A DNA stretch of 64,000 nt. Source: CAYFKJ01 sp964343605. GTDB taxonomy: Bacteria; Pseudomonadota; Alphaproteobacteria; UBA2966. Positions 24,145-32,846 of the stretch are shown piece by piece (the first letter of the stretch is position 1; each line of letters starts with the position of its first letter). The stretch is from NCBI GenBank assembly GCA_964343605.1, contig CAYFKJ010000004.1, positions 248,001-312,000 of the forward strand. Direction: 5' to 3'. A program made the translations under genes and the position numbers. The notes under the pieces are model-generated. The model was not told the origin of the DNA and ran no database searches. It was given only the letters and a program-made list of their open reading frames with translations.

Positions 24145-25149
24145 TTGGTCGATGAGGTAACACCTATACTGGACGTCACGGGTCTTAAAACCTCGTTCAA
24201 GCTGCGCGATGGAGAGGTTCACGCCGTAAACGACGTCAGTTTCGATCTCGCTTCCGGCGAACTCCTGGGGGTTGTCGGGGAAAGCGGGTCGGGGAAATCG
24301 GTGACGATGATGTCCCTGATCGATTTGCTGCCCAAACCCCCGGCTGAGATCAGCGCGGGAAAGGTGATGTTCGACGGCGAAGATATTCTCAAGATGAACG
24401 AGGACGATCTTCGCGAAATACGGGGGGGGCGGATCGGATTTGTCTTCCAAGATCCGATGACCTCGTTAAATCCGGTTTTCACCGTCGGCTTTCAACTCAT
24501 GGAGCCTTTGCGCGCGCACATGAAGATGAGCAAGGCCCAGGCCCGCCAGCGTGCCATCGAACTTCTGGAACTGGTCGGCATTCCCGATGCCGAGGCACGT
24601 CTCCGTGACTTCCCGCACCAATTTTCCGGCGGCATGCGTCAACGGGTCATGATCGCCATCGCCCTTTCCTGCGATCCCAAGGTCCTGATCGCCGATGAGC
24701 CGACGACGGCGCTCGACGTGACCATTCAGGCGCAAATTCTGGAGTTGATAAAGGAGCTGCGCCAAAAGCTGGGCATGGCGATAATCTGGATCACCCACGA
24801 CCTTGGCGTGATTGCCGGCATCGCGGACAGGGTCATGGTGATGTACGGCGGTGAGGTGGTCGAGCAGGCGCCCGTGGGCGAATTGTTCGCCAATCCCCAG
24901 CATCCGTATACCCGCGCCTTGCTGCAGACGCTGCCGGGCTATGGCGGCGAACGCCGCGAGCGCCTTTCCACGATCAAGGGCCAGCCGCTGCCGCTCTATT
25001 CGGAACCGAGGAGTTGTTCCTTCAGGGAACGTTGCGCCCATGCGTTCGACCGCTGTCATACGGCGCGCCCGGGTCTGGAGGACCTCGCCGAAGAACACAA
25101 GGTGGCCTGTTTCTGGGATGTTGCAGCCGATGAGGTGCGCCATGCCTGA
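24145..25149 (+). CDS. Oligopeptide-type ABC transporter ATP-binding protein (OppD/DppD-like)
   Basis: This encodes 334 aa from a TTG start preceded five bases upstream by GGGAGGG. Walker A is GESGSGKS, the signature FSGGMRQRVMIA, Walker B VLIADEPTTALDV, and the switch His lies in WITHDLGV. The OppD/F C-terminal domain carries the cysteine cluster (CSFRERCAHAFDRC...CFW) that in related ATPases binds an Fe-S cluster. It powers import by the permeases encoded at 28017-29925. It overlaps the next gene by 8 bp. Confidence 0.93.
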   Translation: MVDEVTPILDVTGLKTSFKLRDGEVHAVNDVSFDLASGELLGVVGESGSGKSVTMMSLIDLLPKPPAEISAGKVMFDGEDILKMNEDDLREIRGGRIGFVFQDPMTSLNPVFTVGFQLMEPLRAHMKMSKAQARQRAIELLELVGIPDAEARLRDFPHQFSGGMRQRVMIAIALSCDPKVLIADEPTTALDVTIQAQILELIKELRQKLGMAIIWITHDLGVIAGIADRVMVMYGGEVVEQAPVGELFANPQHPYTRALLQTLPGYGGERRERLSTIKGQPLPLYSEPRSCSFRERCAHAFDRCHTARPGLEDLAEEHKVACFWDVAADEVRHA

Positions 25150-26143
25150 AATCGCTACCGAACCGATGCTGCAGGTCGAGGGGCTAAAGATGTACTTCCC
25201 CCTCTTCAAGGGGGTGCTGCGGCGGCAGTACGGTGAAATCAAAGCGGTCGACGACATTTCATTTGAGATATTCGAAGGCGAAACACTGGGGCTCGTCGGC
25301 GAGAGCGGGTGCGGCAAGTCCTCTGCCGGTCGGGCCATCTTGCGGCTCTACGACGTAACGGACGGATCGATCAAGTTGAACGGCGTGGAATTGGCCACCT
25401 TGGAGGGCGAAGCTCTGCGCAATTGCCGCCCGGAAATGCAGATGATTTTCCAGGATCCGCAAGCCAGCCTCAATCCGCGCATGACGATCGGTTCGATCAT
25501 CTCCGAACCCCTGGACGAACATCTCAGTTTGTCAAAGGCCGAAACCCAGGAACGGATCTTCGAACTGCTGGATGCGGTCGGTCTGTCACGGGATTTCGTC
25601 AACCGCTATCCCCACGAGTTTTCCGGCGGTCAACGCCAGCGCATCGGCATTGCCCGTGCGCTTGCCCTTCACCCCCGGTTTATCGTCTGCGACGAACCGA
25701 TCGCCGCGCTTGATGTTTCCATTCAGGCGCAGGTGGTCAACCTGCTGGAGGACCTCCAGGAGAGGCTGGGTTTGACCTACCTGTTCATTTCCCACGATCT
25801 CTCGATGGTCCGCCATCTGGCTACCCGCGTGGCCGTGATGTACCTGGGCAAGATCGTCGAACTCGCACCGCGCGATCAGCTCTACGACGACCCCCAGCAC
25901 CCCTACACGCAAGCCCTGCTGTCCGCCGTACCGCAGGCCGATCCCACCGCCGATATCGAGGAGGACCGGATTATTCTGCGGGGCGATGTGCCTAGTCCGG
26001 CAAATCCGCCCCCCGGCTGCAACTTCAGCACGCGCTGCCCCTGGGCGGAGGACATCTGCAGGCAGCAGTCACCTGAACTAAAAAAATTTGATGGCGGTCG
26101 ATCCGTCGCCTGTCATCGGGTAGAACAACAAAAGCAACAATGA
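25142..26143 (+). CDS. Oligopeptide-type ABC transporter ATP-binding protein (OppF/DppF-like)
   Basis: This encodes 333 aa starting MPEIATEPMLQVEGLKMYFPLFKG. Walker A is GESGCGKSS, signature FSGGQRQRIGIARAL, Walker B FIVCDEPIAALDV, and FISHDLSMVRH carries the switch His. The C-terminal OppF extension has NFSTRCPWAEDIC...ACH. It pairs with the upstream ATPase as a heterodimer. The longer open frame from 24851 overlaps the preceding gene and was rejected. A 75-bp gap precedes the binding-protein gene. Confidence 0.93.
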   Translation: MPEIATEPMLQVEGLKMYFPLFKGVLRRQYGEIKAVDDISFEIFEGETLGLVGESGCGKSSAGRAILRLYDVTDGSIKLNGVELATLEGEALRNCRPEMQMIFQDPQASLNPRMTIGSIISEPLDEHLSLSKAETQERIFELLDAVGLSRDFVNRYPHEFSGGQRQRIGIARALALHPRFIVCDEPIAALDVSIQAQVVNLLEDLQERLGLTYLFISHDLSMVRHLATRVAVMYLGKIVELAPRDQLYDDPQHPYTQALLSAVPQADPTADIEEDRIILRGDVPSPANPPPGCNFSTRCPWAEDICRQQSPELKKFDGGRSVACHRVEQQKQQ

Positions 26144-26218
26144 TGCGGGCATACCCGCACGATTAGAAAAAAACAGTCCGAGGCGGAAAGCCCGGATCAA
26201 CAACTCGGGAGGTAACTT

Positions 26219-27916
26219 ATGAAGCTTAAACCGATCTTAATGGGCGCCGCGTTTGCGGCGGCGCTCGCCCCCATGACGGCCAACGCCGGAAGAGGGGATG
26301 CCGGTCACCTCAACATCATCTATTGGCAGGCCGTATCGATTCTCAATCCGTTCTTGTCAGGCGGGACGAAAGACGTTGAATCGTCTTCCCTGATCATCGA
26401 GCCGCTTGCCCGCTACGACGAAAAAGGCACCATGCTGCCATGGCTGGTAACGGAAATTCCCACCGTCGAAAATGGCGGTGTCGCGCCCGATCTGACCTCG
26501 ATCACCTGGCGGCTTAAGCCGGGCATCAAGTGGTCCGACGGATCGGCCTTAACGGCCAAGGATCCCGTGTTTACGGCCAAATACTGCATGCACCCGGACG
26601 GCGGCTGCAACCAACTGCCCAAGTTCTCGGACGTCAAGTCGGTTGAGGCGCTCGACGACCTGACCGTCAAAATCACCTTCTCGAAGCCGAAGCCGTTCCC
26701 CTACGGGCCTTTCGTCGGCGCCGAGAGCCCGATCATCCAAGAAGCGCAGTTCAAGAACTGTTTGGGCGCCAAAGCACCGGAATGCACCAAGGAAAACTTC
26801 GGACCGCACGGTACCGGCCCGTTCCGCGTAACCTCGTTCCGCGCCAACGACGTTGTGACGATGGAAGCGAACCCGCATTACCGGGATGCCAACAAACCGG
26901 CGTTCGGCACCTTGACCTTCAAGGGCGGCGGCGATGCCGCAGCGGCGGCCCGCGCCGTTCTCGAAACGGGTGAATTCGACTACGCCTGGAACCTTCAGGT
27001 CGATCCGACGATCCTCAAGCAGATGGCCGCCGGGGGTAAAGGCAAGGTTGTCTCGGCGTTCGGAACGTCGGTTGAACGCTTGATGGTCAATCTGACAAAT
27101 CCGGACCCTTCCCTTGGCGACAAGCGATCGACCCTCGAAGGCGGACCTCACCCCTTCCTGCAATACGCGGATGTCCGCCGGGCGCTGAGCCTGGCCATTG
27201 ACCGTAAGACCCTGACCGATGTCGGGTACGGTGCCGCGGGCCAACCGACCTGCAACGTTCTGCCGGCACCGGCGATCTATGCCTCCACGGCAAACGACGA
27301 ATGCCTGGTGCAGGACATCGCCAAGGCCAACAAGATCCTCGACGATGCCGGCTGGAAAAAGGGTTCGGACGGTATTCGCGCCAAGGGCGGCGTGCGGCTT
27401 TCCATCCTGTATCAAACCTCGACCAATGCCGTGCGGCAGGATACCCAGGCTCTGGTCAAGCAGTGGTGGTCACAGATCGGCGTGGAAACCGAGTTGAAGA
27501 ACATCGACGCAGCCGTGTTCTTCGGCGGCGACCAGTCTTCGCCCGACACCTTCCAGAAGCACTTCTCGGATATCGAGATGTACACCAACAACTTCCCCGG
27601 CACCGATCCTGAGAACTACATGGGGAACTGGAAGTGCGCGGAAATTCCCTCGCCGAAGACCAACTGGCTGGGCTCCAACATGCCGCGCTACTGCAACGCG
27701 GAATACGATGCCCTGGCAGCCAAGCTGGCGGGGACGGCAAGCCTGAACGAACGGGCGGCCATCGTTAAGCAGATGAACGACAAGCTGATGAAAGAGGGCG
27801 CGATGATTCCGTTGATTCACCGCGGCCGCGTGTCGGCCCACAGCAACCGGGTCAAAGGCATTCGCATGAATGCCTGGGACAGCGAGCTGTGGAATGCCGC
27901 TGACTGGACCAAGTAG
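26219..27916 (+). CDS. ABC transporter substrate-binding protein, family 5 (peptide/nickel type)
   Basis: This encodes 565 aa with a signal peptide (MKLKPILMGAAFAAALAPMTANA). Family 5 features are SSSLIIEPLARYDEKGTMLPWLVTEIP, ITWRLKPGIKWSDGSALTAKDPVFT, HGTGPFRVTSFRANDVVTMEANPHY and ADVRRALSLAIDRKTL. A strong ribosome site (GGGAGGT) precedes the ATG. Four internal cysteines (KYCMHPDGGC, NCLGAKAPEC) could form disulfides. The ligand may be a peptide, opine or other organic solute. Nothing in the sequence fixes it. The gene is followed by a strong terminator before the permeases. Confidence 0.92.
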   Translation: MKLKPILMGAAFAAALAPMTANAGRGDAGHLNIIYWQAVSILNPFLSGGTKDVESSSLIIEPLARYDEKGTMLPWLVTEIPTVENGGVAPDLTSITWRLKPGIKWSDGSALTAKDPVFTAKYCMHPDGGCNQLPKFSDVKSVEALDDLTVKITFSKPKPFPYGPFVGAESPIIQEAQFKNCLGAKAPECTKENFGPHGTGPFRVTSFRANDVVTMEANPHYRDANKPAFGTLTFKGGGDAAAAARAVLETGEFDYAWNLQVDPTILKQMAAGGKGKVVSAFGTSVERLMVNLTNPDPSLGDKRSTLEGGPHPFLQYADVRRALSLAIDRKTLTDVGYGAAGQPTCNVLPAPAIYASTANDECLVQDIAKANKILDDAGWKKGSDGIRAKGGVRLSILYQTSTNAVRQDTQALVKQWWSQIGVETELKNIDAAVFFGGDQSSPDTFQKHFSDIEMYTNNFPGTDPENYMGNWKCAEIPSPKTNWLGSNMPRYCNAEYDALAAKLAGTASLNERAAIVKQMNDKLMKEGAMIPLIHRGRVSAHSNRVKGIRMNAWDSELWNAADWTK

Positions 27917-27929
27917 GTCCTGACATTCG

Positions 27930-27975
27930 CACCGTCCCGGAACCGGCCATGGTTCCGGGACGGTGCCTCTTTTTT
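27930..27975 (+). terminator. Rho-independent terminator inside the ABC operon
   Basis: CACCGTCCCGGAACC (27930-27944) pairs perfectly with GGTTCCGGGACGGTG (27951-27965) around GGCCAT, followed by CCTCTTTTTT. It lies 14 bp after the binding-protein stop and 42 bp before the permease start. It should lower permease expression relative to the binding protein. Confidence 0.9.
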
Positions 27976-28016
27976 GCTCCGATCACCGTCGTGATTGCCG
28001 AACCCGGGCGCCCCAT

Positions 28017-29027
28017 ATGCTGAACTTTACGATTCGCCGGCTGATGTTTGCGGTCCCGACGCTATTTTTTATCAGTCTCATCATTTTTTTGCTTCTTGAT
28101 CTTGCGCCAAACGATCCCACCGGAAATCTTCCCCTGACCATTCCGCCGGAGGTCCGCGAACAGATCCGTCAAGCCCTGGGCATGGGGGAACCGATCCATG
28201 TCCGGTTCCTGTTGTGGTGCAATCAGTTCTTCATCGCCGAGCCGCTGAACATGTTCGAACAATGGTTCGATATCAAAATCGGCGAAGGCGAACGCCTGCG
28301 GGTCACCAGTTGGGCCACCCGGTCGCCCGTGGTCGATCTGGTCGTCGAGCGCCTGCCGCAGACGCTGTGGGTGGTCGGCCTGTCCTACATCGTCGGCGTT
28401 CTGATCGCCATTCCCATCGGAGTCTATTCCGCCTACCGTCAGTACTCCTGGTTCGACCAGGCCGGCACGTTCGTCTCCATGGTCGGTTTTTCGGTGCCGA
28501 CCTTTTTTACCGGCGTGCTGATGATCGTGGTCTTTTCGGCCATGCTGGGCTGGTTCCCGTCCATCTACGACACCACCCACGAAGTTAACGACTGGGACAG
28601 CTTCGTCCACCAGGTGCGTCAGATGGCCATGCCGGTGTTTGTGCTGGCCCTGTTCAACGCGGCCCAGATCAGCCGCTTCATGCGGGCTTCCATGCTGGAC
28701 AATCTCAGGCTCGACTACGTGCGCACCGCGCGCGCCAAGGGACTGACCGAGCGCGTCGTCCTCCTGGTCCATGCCTTGCGAAACTCGCTGATCCCCGTGG
28801 TCACCGTCATCGCCCTGGGCATTCCCCAGGTTTTCGGCGGCGCCATCATCACCGAGCAGGTTTTCAAAGTGAACGGCCTCGGGCAATTGCTGATCATCGG
28901 CATCCAGGGCGCCGACATTCCGCTGGTTCAGACGTTGACCTTCATATTTGCCGTGCTGATCGTGCTGTTCAACCTGCTTGCCGACGTCCTGTACGGCATT
29001 CTCGACCCGAGGATTCGCTATGACTGA
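28017..29027 (+). CDS. ABC transporter permease (OppB/DppB-like)
   Basis: This encodes 336 aa starting MLNFTIRRLMFAVPTLFFISLIIFLLLDLAPNDP, the typical DppB N-terminal membrane segment. About six membrane helices are visible. The EAA loop that docks the ATPase is RTARAKGLTERVVLLVHALRNSLIPVVT. The usual GxxxP tail is replaced by the family ending GILDPRIRYD. It is translationally coupled to the next permease by an 8-bp overlap. The longer frame from 27963 starts inside the terminator and was rejected. Confidence 0.92.
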   Translation: MLNFTIRRLMFAVPTLFFISLIIFLLLDLAPNDPTGNLPLTIPPEVREQIRQALGMGEPIHVRFLLWCNQFFIAEPLNMFEQWFDIKIGEGERLRVTSWATRSPVVDLVVERLPQTLWVVGLSYIVGVLIAIPIGVYSAYRQYSWFDQAGTFVSMVGFSVPTFFTGVLMIVVFSAMLGWFPSIYDTTHEVNDWDSFVHQVRQMAMPVFVLALFNAAQISRFMRASMLDNLRLDYVRTARAKGLTERVVLLVHALRNSLIPVVTVIALGIPQVFGGAIITEQVFKVNGLGQLLIIGIQGADIPLVQTLTFIFAVLIVLFNLLADVLYGILDPRIRYD

Positions 29028-29925
29028 GATCGTCAGGGACGCCCATCCAACCCAGTCGCAGTGGCTCGACATTTGGGAGCAATTCAAGACCCATCGCGGC
29101 GCGCTCTTGGGCATGTGGTTCTTCATCACCGTATGTATCGTCGTACTTATCGGTCCTTGGCTTTGGTCCATCGAACCCAATTTCATCGACATCCGGGCAA
29201 AGAATCAGGGGCCCAGTTTCGCCCATCCCATGGGCACGGATCAGCTCGGGCGGGATACCTTTTCCCAGGTTCTGGCGGGCGGCCGGGTGTCGCTTTCGGT
29301 CGGCGTGGTCGCCATGCTGCTGTCCCTGGTGCTGGGCACGCTGATCGGCGTCCTCGCCGGGTTCTTCCGGAAGATCGACGGCCTCCTGATGCGGTTTACA
29401 GACCTCTTCCTGGCCCTGCCCCTGCTGCCGCTCTTGCTGGTCATCATCATGCTTTTCCGCGATACGCTCAGGAACATGTTCGGGCCTGAGGCCGGCATTT
29501 TCATCCTGATCGTGTTCGTCATCGGGATTACGTCGTGGATGCAGACGGCGCGTATCGTGCGGGGCGACGTCCTGGCGTTGAAGGAACAGGAATTCGTGCT
29601 GGCGGCGCTTTCCATCGGCACGCCGCCGAGACGCCGGATCATCCGCCACATTCTACCCAATGTGCTGAGCCCGATCATGGTCTCCGCGACGCTCGGCATC
29701 GCCAACGCCATCATCACCGAAAGCGCGCTCAGCTTCCTCGGCCTGGGCTTCCCCTCGGATTTTCCGACCTGGGGTCGTCTTCTGTTCGACAGCACCAATT
29801 TCATGACGCTGGCGCCCGAGAGGGTGATCTACCCCGGACTGGCGATCTCGTTGACAGTGTTGTCAGTGAACTACATGGGCGACGGTCTGCGCGACGCCCT
29901 GGACCCGCGCATCCGCAGCCGGTGA
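29020..29925 (+). CDS. ABC transporter permease (OppC/DppC-like)
   Basis: This encodes 301 aa. The N-terminal OppC segment (WEQFKTHRGALLGMWFFITVCIVVLIGPWL) and HPMGTDQLGRDTFSQVLAGGRVSLSVG are characteristic. The EAA loop is QEFVLAALSIGTPPRRRIIRHILPNVLSPI. It forms the membrane channel with the preceding permease. It is the last gene of the importer; 195 bp with no recognisable feature follow before the methyltransferase gene. Confidence 0.92.
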   Translation: MTEIVRDAHPTQSQWLDIWEQFKTHRGALLGMWFFITVCIVVLIGPWLWSIEPNFIDIRAKNQGPSFAHPMGTDQLGRDTFSQVLAGGRVSLSVGVVAMLLSLVLGTLIGVLAGFFRKIDGLLMRFTDLFLALPLLPLLLVIIMLFRDTLRNMFGPEAGIFILIVFVIGITSWMQTARIVRGDVLALKEQEFVLAALSIGTPPRRRIIRHILPNVLSPIMVSATLGIANAIITESALSFLGLGFPSDFPTWGRLLFDSTNFMTLAPERVIYPGLAISLTVLSVNYMGDGLRDALDPRIRSR

Positions 29926-30120
29926 TCCCACATTACCGGCCGAGAGGGCGGCTTGGGGAGAAGGAAGATCGTCAACCGGTTGGGTGCTTGGGTGTCTGCG
30001 GTGAAGCGGGTGTTGAGCGCAGCTTAAAAGTTGTGAACATGAAGAGGTAGTTGTCGCGTCACGGGGTAAGGATTAGCATTGCTTCCTCAAATGTGCACCA
30101 AGGCGCAGCGGGGACTAGAC

Positions 30121-31131
30121 ATGCATGCTAGCGATAGAATTGAGCGTATTAAATCGATAACAAGTAGCCCCGAATTTAGTCAGACAGTTTCAGAACATTC
30201 AGCCACGCCGAGCAAGTCCATGTTGTCGGCTACTTCGCGTGCTTTTCTTCATCACCTAGTCAGACAATTGCGTCCAAATTTAGTCTTGGAAATCGGAACA
30301 TACTTTGGAGGTGCCTCAGAGGTGCTTGCAAAATCGATCAGTCTGAACGGGTTTGGCTCGTTGATAACCATCGATCCCGACGATGGGAGAGCGCAACAGG
30401 TGTCAGATACCATTGGGAGTTGGCCGGAAGCAGAGAGGGAAGCCACAACATTTATGCACATCGCGTCCGATGACTTCTTCATTGGTCTCACTGCGATGCC
30501 GGAAATCAACTTCGATCTGATGTTCGTTGACGGCGACCATGCCCATGTAGCTGCTCTTGGCGATATGCTGCAGTGTGCTGACCGAGCGGCAGCCAACGCA
30601 GTCATGGTCATCGACGATTATGACCAGCCTAACGTCTTCTTAGCCGCGAGGGATTTCCTTGATATCAGAGGCGATTGGAAAGAGCTGAGCGGTCAGTTCG
30701 ACGCCAATCTGGCTGGTGCACCGTTCAAGGGGATGAAATCCTCGGTGGAGGATATCCCGTTCATCATACTCCTCGGTCCCGAGTATGAGGGCCTAAGCTT
30801 GAGACCGAGAAGCTATTACCTGAGGGATTTTCAAGCTAGCCGAGTCACCGGTGTCGATCTGAGCTTTGGCGATGCGAATACAGGGGTGCTGCATGCGAAG
30901 TTGATATTGGACTCGGTTACGAAAACGGGAGTCGAAACCTCCCATCGCATCGCCGCAATTCCCATTGAAAAAGGCAGGACCAGCGCAACGCTAGAACTGT
31001 CACCCCCCCTTATGACAGATGCTTCTGATCATGCAGACAACAACACTGTAGAGGTTACGTTGGTTTGGGAAGGCGAACCGCACGGGGATGTGCTAGCCCT
31101 CAATGCACCACCGGAGATCCGAGCCGAGTAG
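30121..31131 (+). CDS. SAM-dependent methyltransferase-like protein (CmcI/Methyltransf_24 type), low GC
   Basis: This encodes 336 aa from the ATG at 30121; TTG at 30079 and ATG at 30091 are alternatives. The Rossmann methyltransferase core is visible: LVLEIGTYFGGASEVLAKSI (motif I), SLITIDPDD (motif II acidic residue), FDLMFVDGDHAHVAALGD and AVMVIDDYD. This resembles cephalosporin-hydroxylase/CmcI-like methyltransferases that act on sugars or natural products. The C-terminal ~120 residues (LRPRSYYLRDFQASRVTGVDLSF...) are not recognised. Base composition and codon use are clearly more AT-rich than the flanking genes, suggesting recent acquisition. Confidence 0.72.
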   Translation: MHASDRIERIKSITSSPEFSQTVSEHSATPSKSMLSATSRAFLHHLVRQLRPNLVLEIGTYFGGASEVLAKSISLNGFGSLITIDPDDGRAQQVSDTIGSWPEAEREATTFMHIASDDFFIGLTAMPEINFDLMFVDGDHAHVAALGDMLQCADRAAANAVMVIDDYDQPNVFLAARDFLDIRGDWKELSGQFDANLAGAPFKGMKSSVEDIPFIILLGPEYEGLSLRPRSYYLRDFQASRVTGVDLSFGDANTGVLHAKLILDSVTKTGVETSHRIAAIPIEKGRTSATLELSPPLMTDASDHADNNTVEVTLVWEGEPHGDVLALNAPPEIRAE

Positions 31132-31204
31132 CCGCAATCTCAGTCTTCAGATAGGAGAGCTATCGGCTAGCGGCGAACATGGACCCGTGGGCTGGTTGGA
31201 TTTC

Positions 31205-31444
31205 CTAAAAGTGCCTTTTGGCGAAGGCGCGACCAGAACCGGTTTTGAGATACTGTTCAAACGCAACTGCCTTGTTTTTTTCGGCGAACCCCACGCTTAC
31301 TGTGAGCTTCCACGGCTTGAATTTGTTTGTGTGAATGGATTTGCCGCTGTTGTGCTCGTCGAGCCGTCGCGCGGGATCGGTGGTCATGCCAACATAGTGA
31401 CGATCGGATGTGCTTAGCGAATCAAGAATATAGACGTAGTGCAT
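31205..31444 (-). CDS. GIY-YIG domain protein (UPF0213/YhbQ-like)
   Basis: This encodes 79 aa starting MHYVYILDSLSTSDRHYVGMTTDPARRLDEHNSG. The GIY-YIG motif appears as YVYIL...HYVGMT, with the catalytic Arg in ARRLDEHN and the Glu in FEQYLKTGSG. Single-domain proteins of this size are common orphan nuclease-like genes with unknown function, sometimes mobile. It lies between the low-GC methyltransferase gene and the tRNA-Ser 3' side. Confidence 0.85.
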   Translation of the reverse strand: MHYVYILDSLSTSDRHYVGMTTDPARRLDEHNSGKSIHTNKFKPWKLTVSVGFAEKNKAVAFEQYLKTGSGRAFAKRHF

Positions 31445-31480
31445 GTTGAAAGTCCGCCTTCGCCAAGGCTTCGGCGTGAC

Positions 31481-31560
31481 ATTCGCCTATGCCGTTCGCT
31501 TCTGATGGTTTGGGAATTCATTCCGCCGAAGCCGGAGCGCAGCGAACGGCGGAGGCGAAT
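31481..31560. other. Large interrupted stem-loop downstream of tRNA-Ser
   Basis: ATTCGCC (31481-31487) and CCGTTCGC (31492-31499) pair with GCGAACGG (31542-31549) and GGCGAAT (31554-31560), leaving a 4-base internal loop on each side. The right end touches the encoded CCA of the tRNA. A second small hairpin (CGCCTTCG...) lies just left. This may be a transcript end or a remnant of a miniature repeat. Confidence 0.55.
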
Positions 31561-31649
31561 GGCGGAGAGGGTGGGATTCGAACCCACGATACGGTTGCCC
31601 GTATACTCGCGTTCCAGGCGAGCGCCTTCGACCACTCGGCCACCTCTCC
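31560..31649 (-). tRNA. tRNA-Ser (GGA anticodon), CCA encoded
   Basis: Read on the minus strand, the acceptor GGAGAGG pairs with CCTCTCC, followed by G and CCA. The D arm reads GGCCGAGTGGTCGAAGGC. The anticodon stem CTCGC/GCGAG encloses the loop CTGGAAC with anticodon GGA. A long variable arm (TATACGGGCAACCGTAT) marks a class II tRNA, and the T arm is GTGGGTTCGAATCCCAC. These features give tRNA-Ser reading UCC/UCU. Confidence 0.96.
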
Positions 31650-31775
31650 GGCGGGGCGGAACCTAACACTGCCGCCCGCCGGTTTCAACACATGACGGGG
31701 CTTGAGCGGTTTCCGTTTTTACGGATACGCCTCGTCAATCTTCTCCCCTGCAACACAATGCGTTCAAGGCCCTCA

Positions 31776-31800
31776 GTGTTTCAATCCAAGATTGAAACAC
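31776..31800. other. Perfect 11-bp hairpin after the Sel1-repeat gene
   Basis: GTGTTTCAATC (31776-31786) pairs with GATTGAAACAC (31790-31800) around CAA. It begins one base after the stop codon of the Sel1 gene. No T-run follows on the minus strand, so it may be a factor-dependent end or a stabilising hairpin. Confidence 0.5.
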
Positions 31801-31801
31801 C

Positions 31802-32692
31802 TTAGTTACAGGTGAGGTCTTCGCGGTAGATTTCCAGGTGCAATTGCGCGCCCCGGGGCCCGGCGCGGCACATCCATTTGCGCGCCTCGGCCTCGCCGTC
31901 GGGCGACGGCAGGACCTGTTCCGCGAGGTAGCGGGCCAGCAATAACTGGACGCCGTTGTGGCCCGCCTCGGCCCCGTCGTTGAGGATTTTCTGGGCCTTC
32001 AGCACATCGCGCTTGATGTCGTCGCCGGCGATATACATCAACGCCAGCGCCGAGAACGCCGCGCCCAGGCCGGCGTCACGCGCTTTTTCATAATGCGCCA
32101 CGGCCTTCGGGATATCGCGCTTCACCAGATCGCCCTGGCGGTGCAGCACGGCCAGCGAGAAATCGGCGAAGGCGTTGCCGTCCTCGGCGTAGCCCCGCAA
32201 CAGACCGAGGCCCTTGTCGACGTTCTTGGGGGTGCCTTTGCCCTCGATGAGCCATGTGCCGTAGGTCGCCTGGGCATATTTGCTGCCCTGGGCCGCCGCT
32301 TTTTCCGCCCAGAAGGTGGCGCGGTCCTGATCGGCCTGGAAGTAGGCGCCGGAGGCATAGCCGCTGGTCAGCAGCAACTGTGCCGCCAGGTAACCAGCCT
32401 CGGCGGCGCGCTCGAGCTCGGCCTTTCCTTCCTCGCCCTTGGCATGCAGCAGCATCACCCGGCCATGCTGGTAGGCAAGGCGTGGGACGTCCGGATTGGC
32501 GGCGGCGTCGCGGGCGCAGGCGGCCAGGGTGGTATCGTTCATCAAGATCTTCAGATCGGCGCCTTCGGCCACCCGGCCGCGGTCTCGGGGATCGCTGGCG
32601 ACGCGGTCGCACTCCGTGATATCGGCCGCCCCGGCCGGGCTTGAAAAGAATACGAACGCCGCCATCATCATGGCGGGAAAGGTGAAACGCAT
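31802..32692 (-). CDS. Secreted Sel1-repeat (TPR-like) protein
   Basis: This encodes 296 aa with a signal peptide (MRFTFPAMMMAAFVFFSSPAGA). The mature protein holds Sel1-like repeats, for example AAEAGYLAAQLLLTSGY, EKAAAQGSKYAQATYGTWLIEGKGTPKNVDKGLGLLRGYAEDGNAFADFSLAVLHRQG and EKARDAGLGAAFSALALMYIAGDDIKRD. Such repeats form alpha-solenoid scaffolds. The ATG at 32692 (AAAAGGC just upstream) is preferred to the longer frame from 32740. Cys near both ends (TECD, MCRAG, DLTCN) suggests disulfides in the periplasm. The partner is unknown. Confidence 0.82.
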   Translation of the reverse strand: MRFTFPAMMMAAFVFFSSPAGAADITECDRVASDPRDRGRVAEGADLKILMNDTTLAACARDAAANPDVPRLAYQHGRVMLLHAKGEEGKAELERAAEAGYLAAQLLLTSGYASGAYFQADQDRATFWAEKAAAQGSKYAQATYGTWLIEGKGTPKNVDKGLGLLRGYAEDGNAFADFSLAVLHRQGDLVKRDIPKAVAHYEKARDAGLGAAFSALALMYIAGDDIKRDVLKAQKILNDGAEAGHNGVQLLLARYLAEQVLPSPDGEAEARKWMCRAGPRGAQLHLEIYREDLTCN

Positions 32693-32846
32693 TGCCTTTT
32701 GGTCTCCAATTACCGTCGTCAGTCGAAAATCGCCACGCACTTTATCACGGGCGTTTACACAATTTGATCAAAGGATTGCGAGATGGTTGCGAAGACGTTG
32801 CACCGTGCCCAAATCCCGGTAATCTCGCGGACCAGGGAAGGGAACC

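Noticed and set aside
31441..31560. Attachment site duplication beside tRNA-Ser
   Set aside because: No copy of the tRNA 3' end was found to the left, only a stem-loop sharing GGCGGAG with the acceptor end.
31776..31800. Intrinsic terminator for the Sel1 gene
   Set aside because: The stem is perfect, but no T-run follows on the coding strand, so it is listed only as a hairpin.
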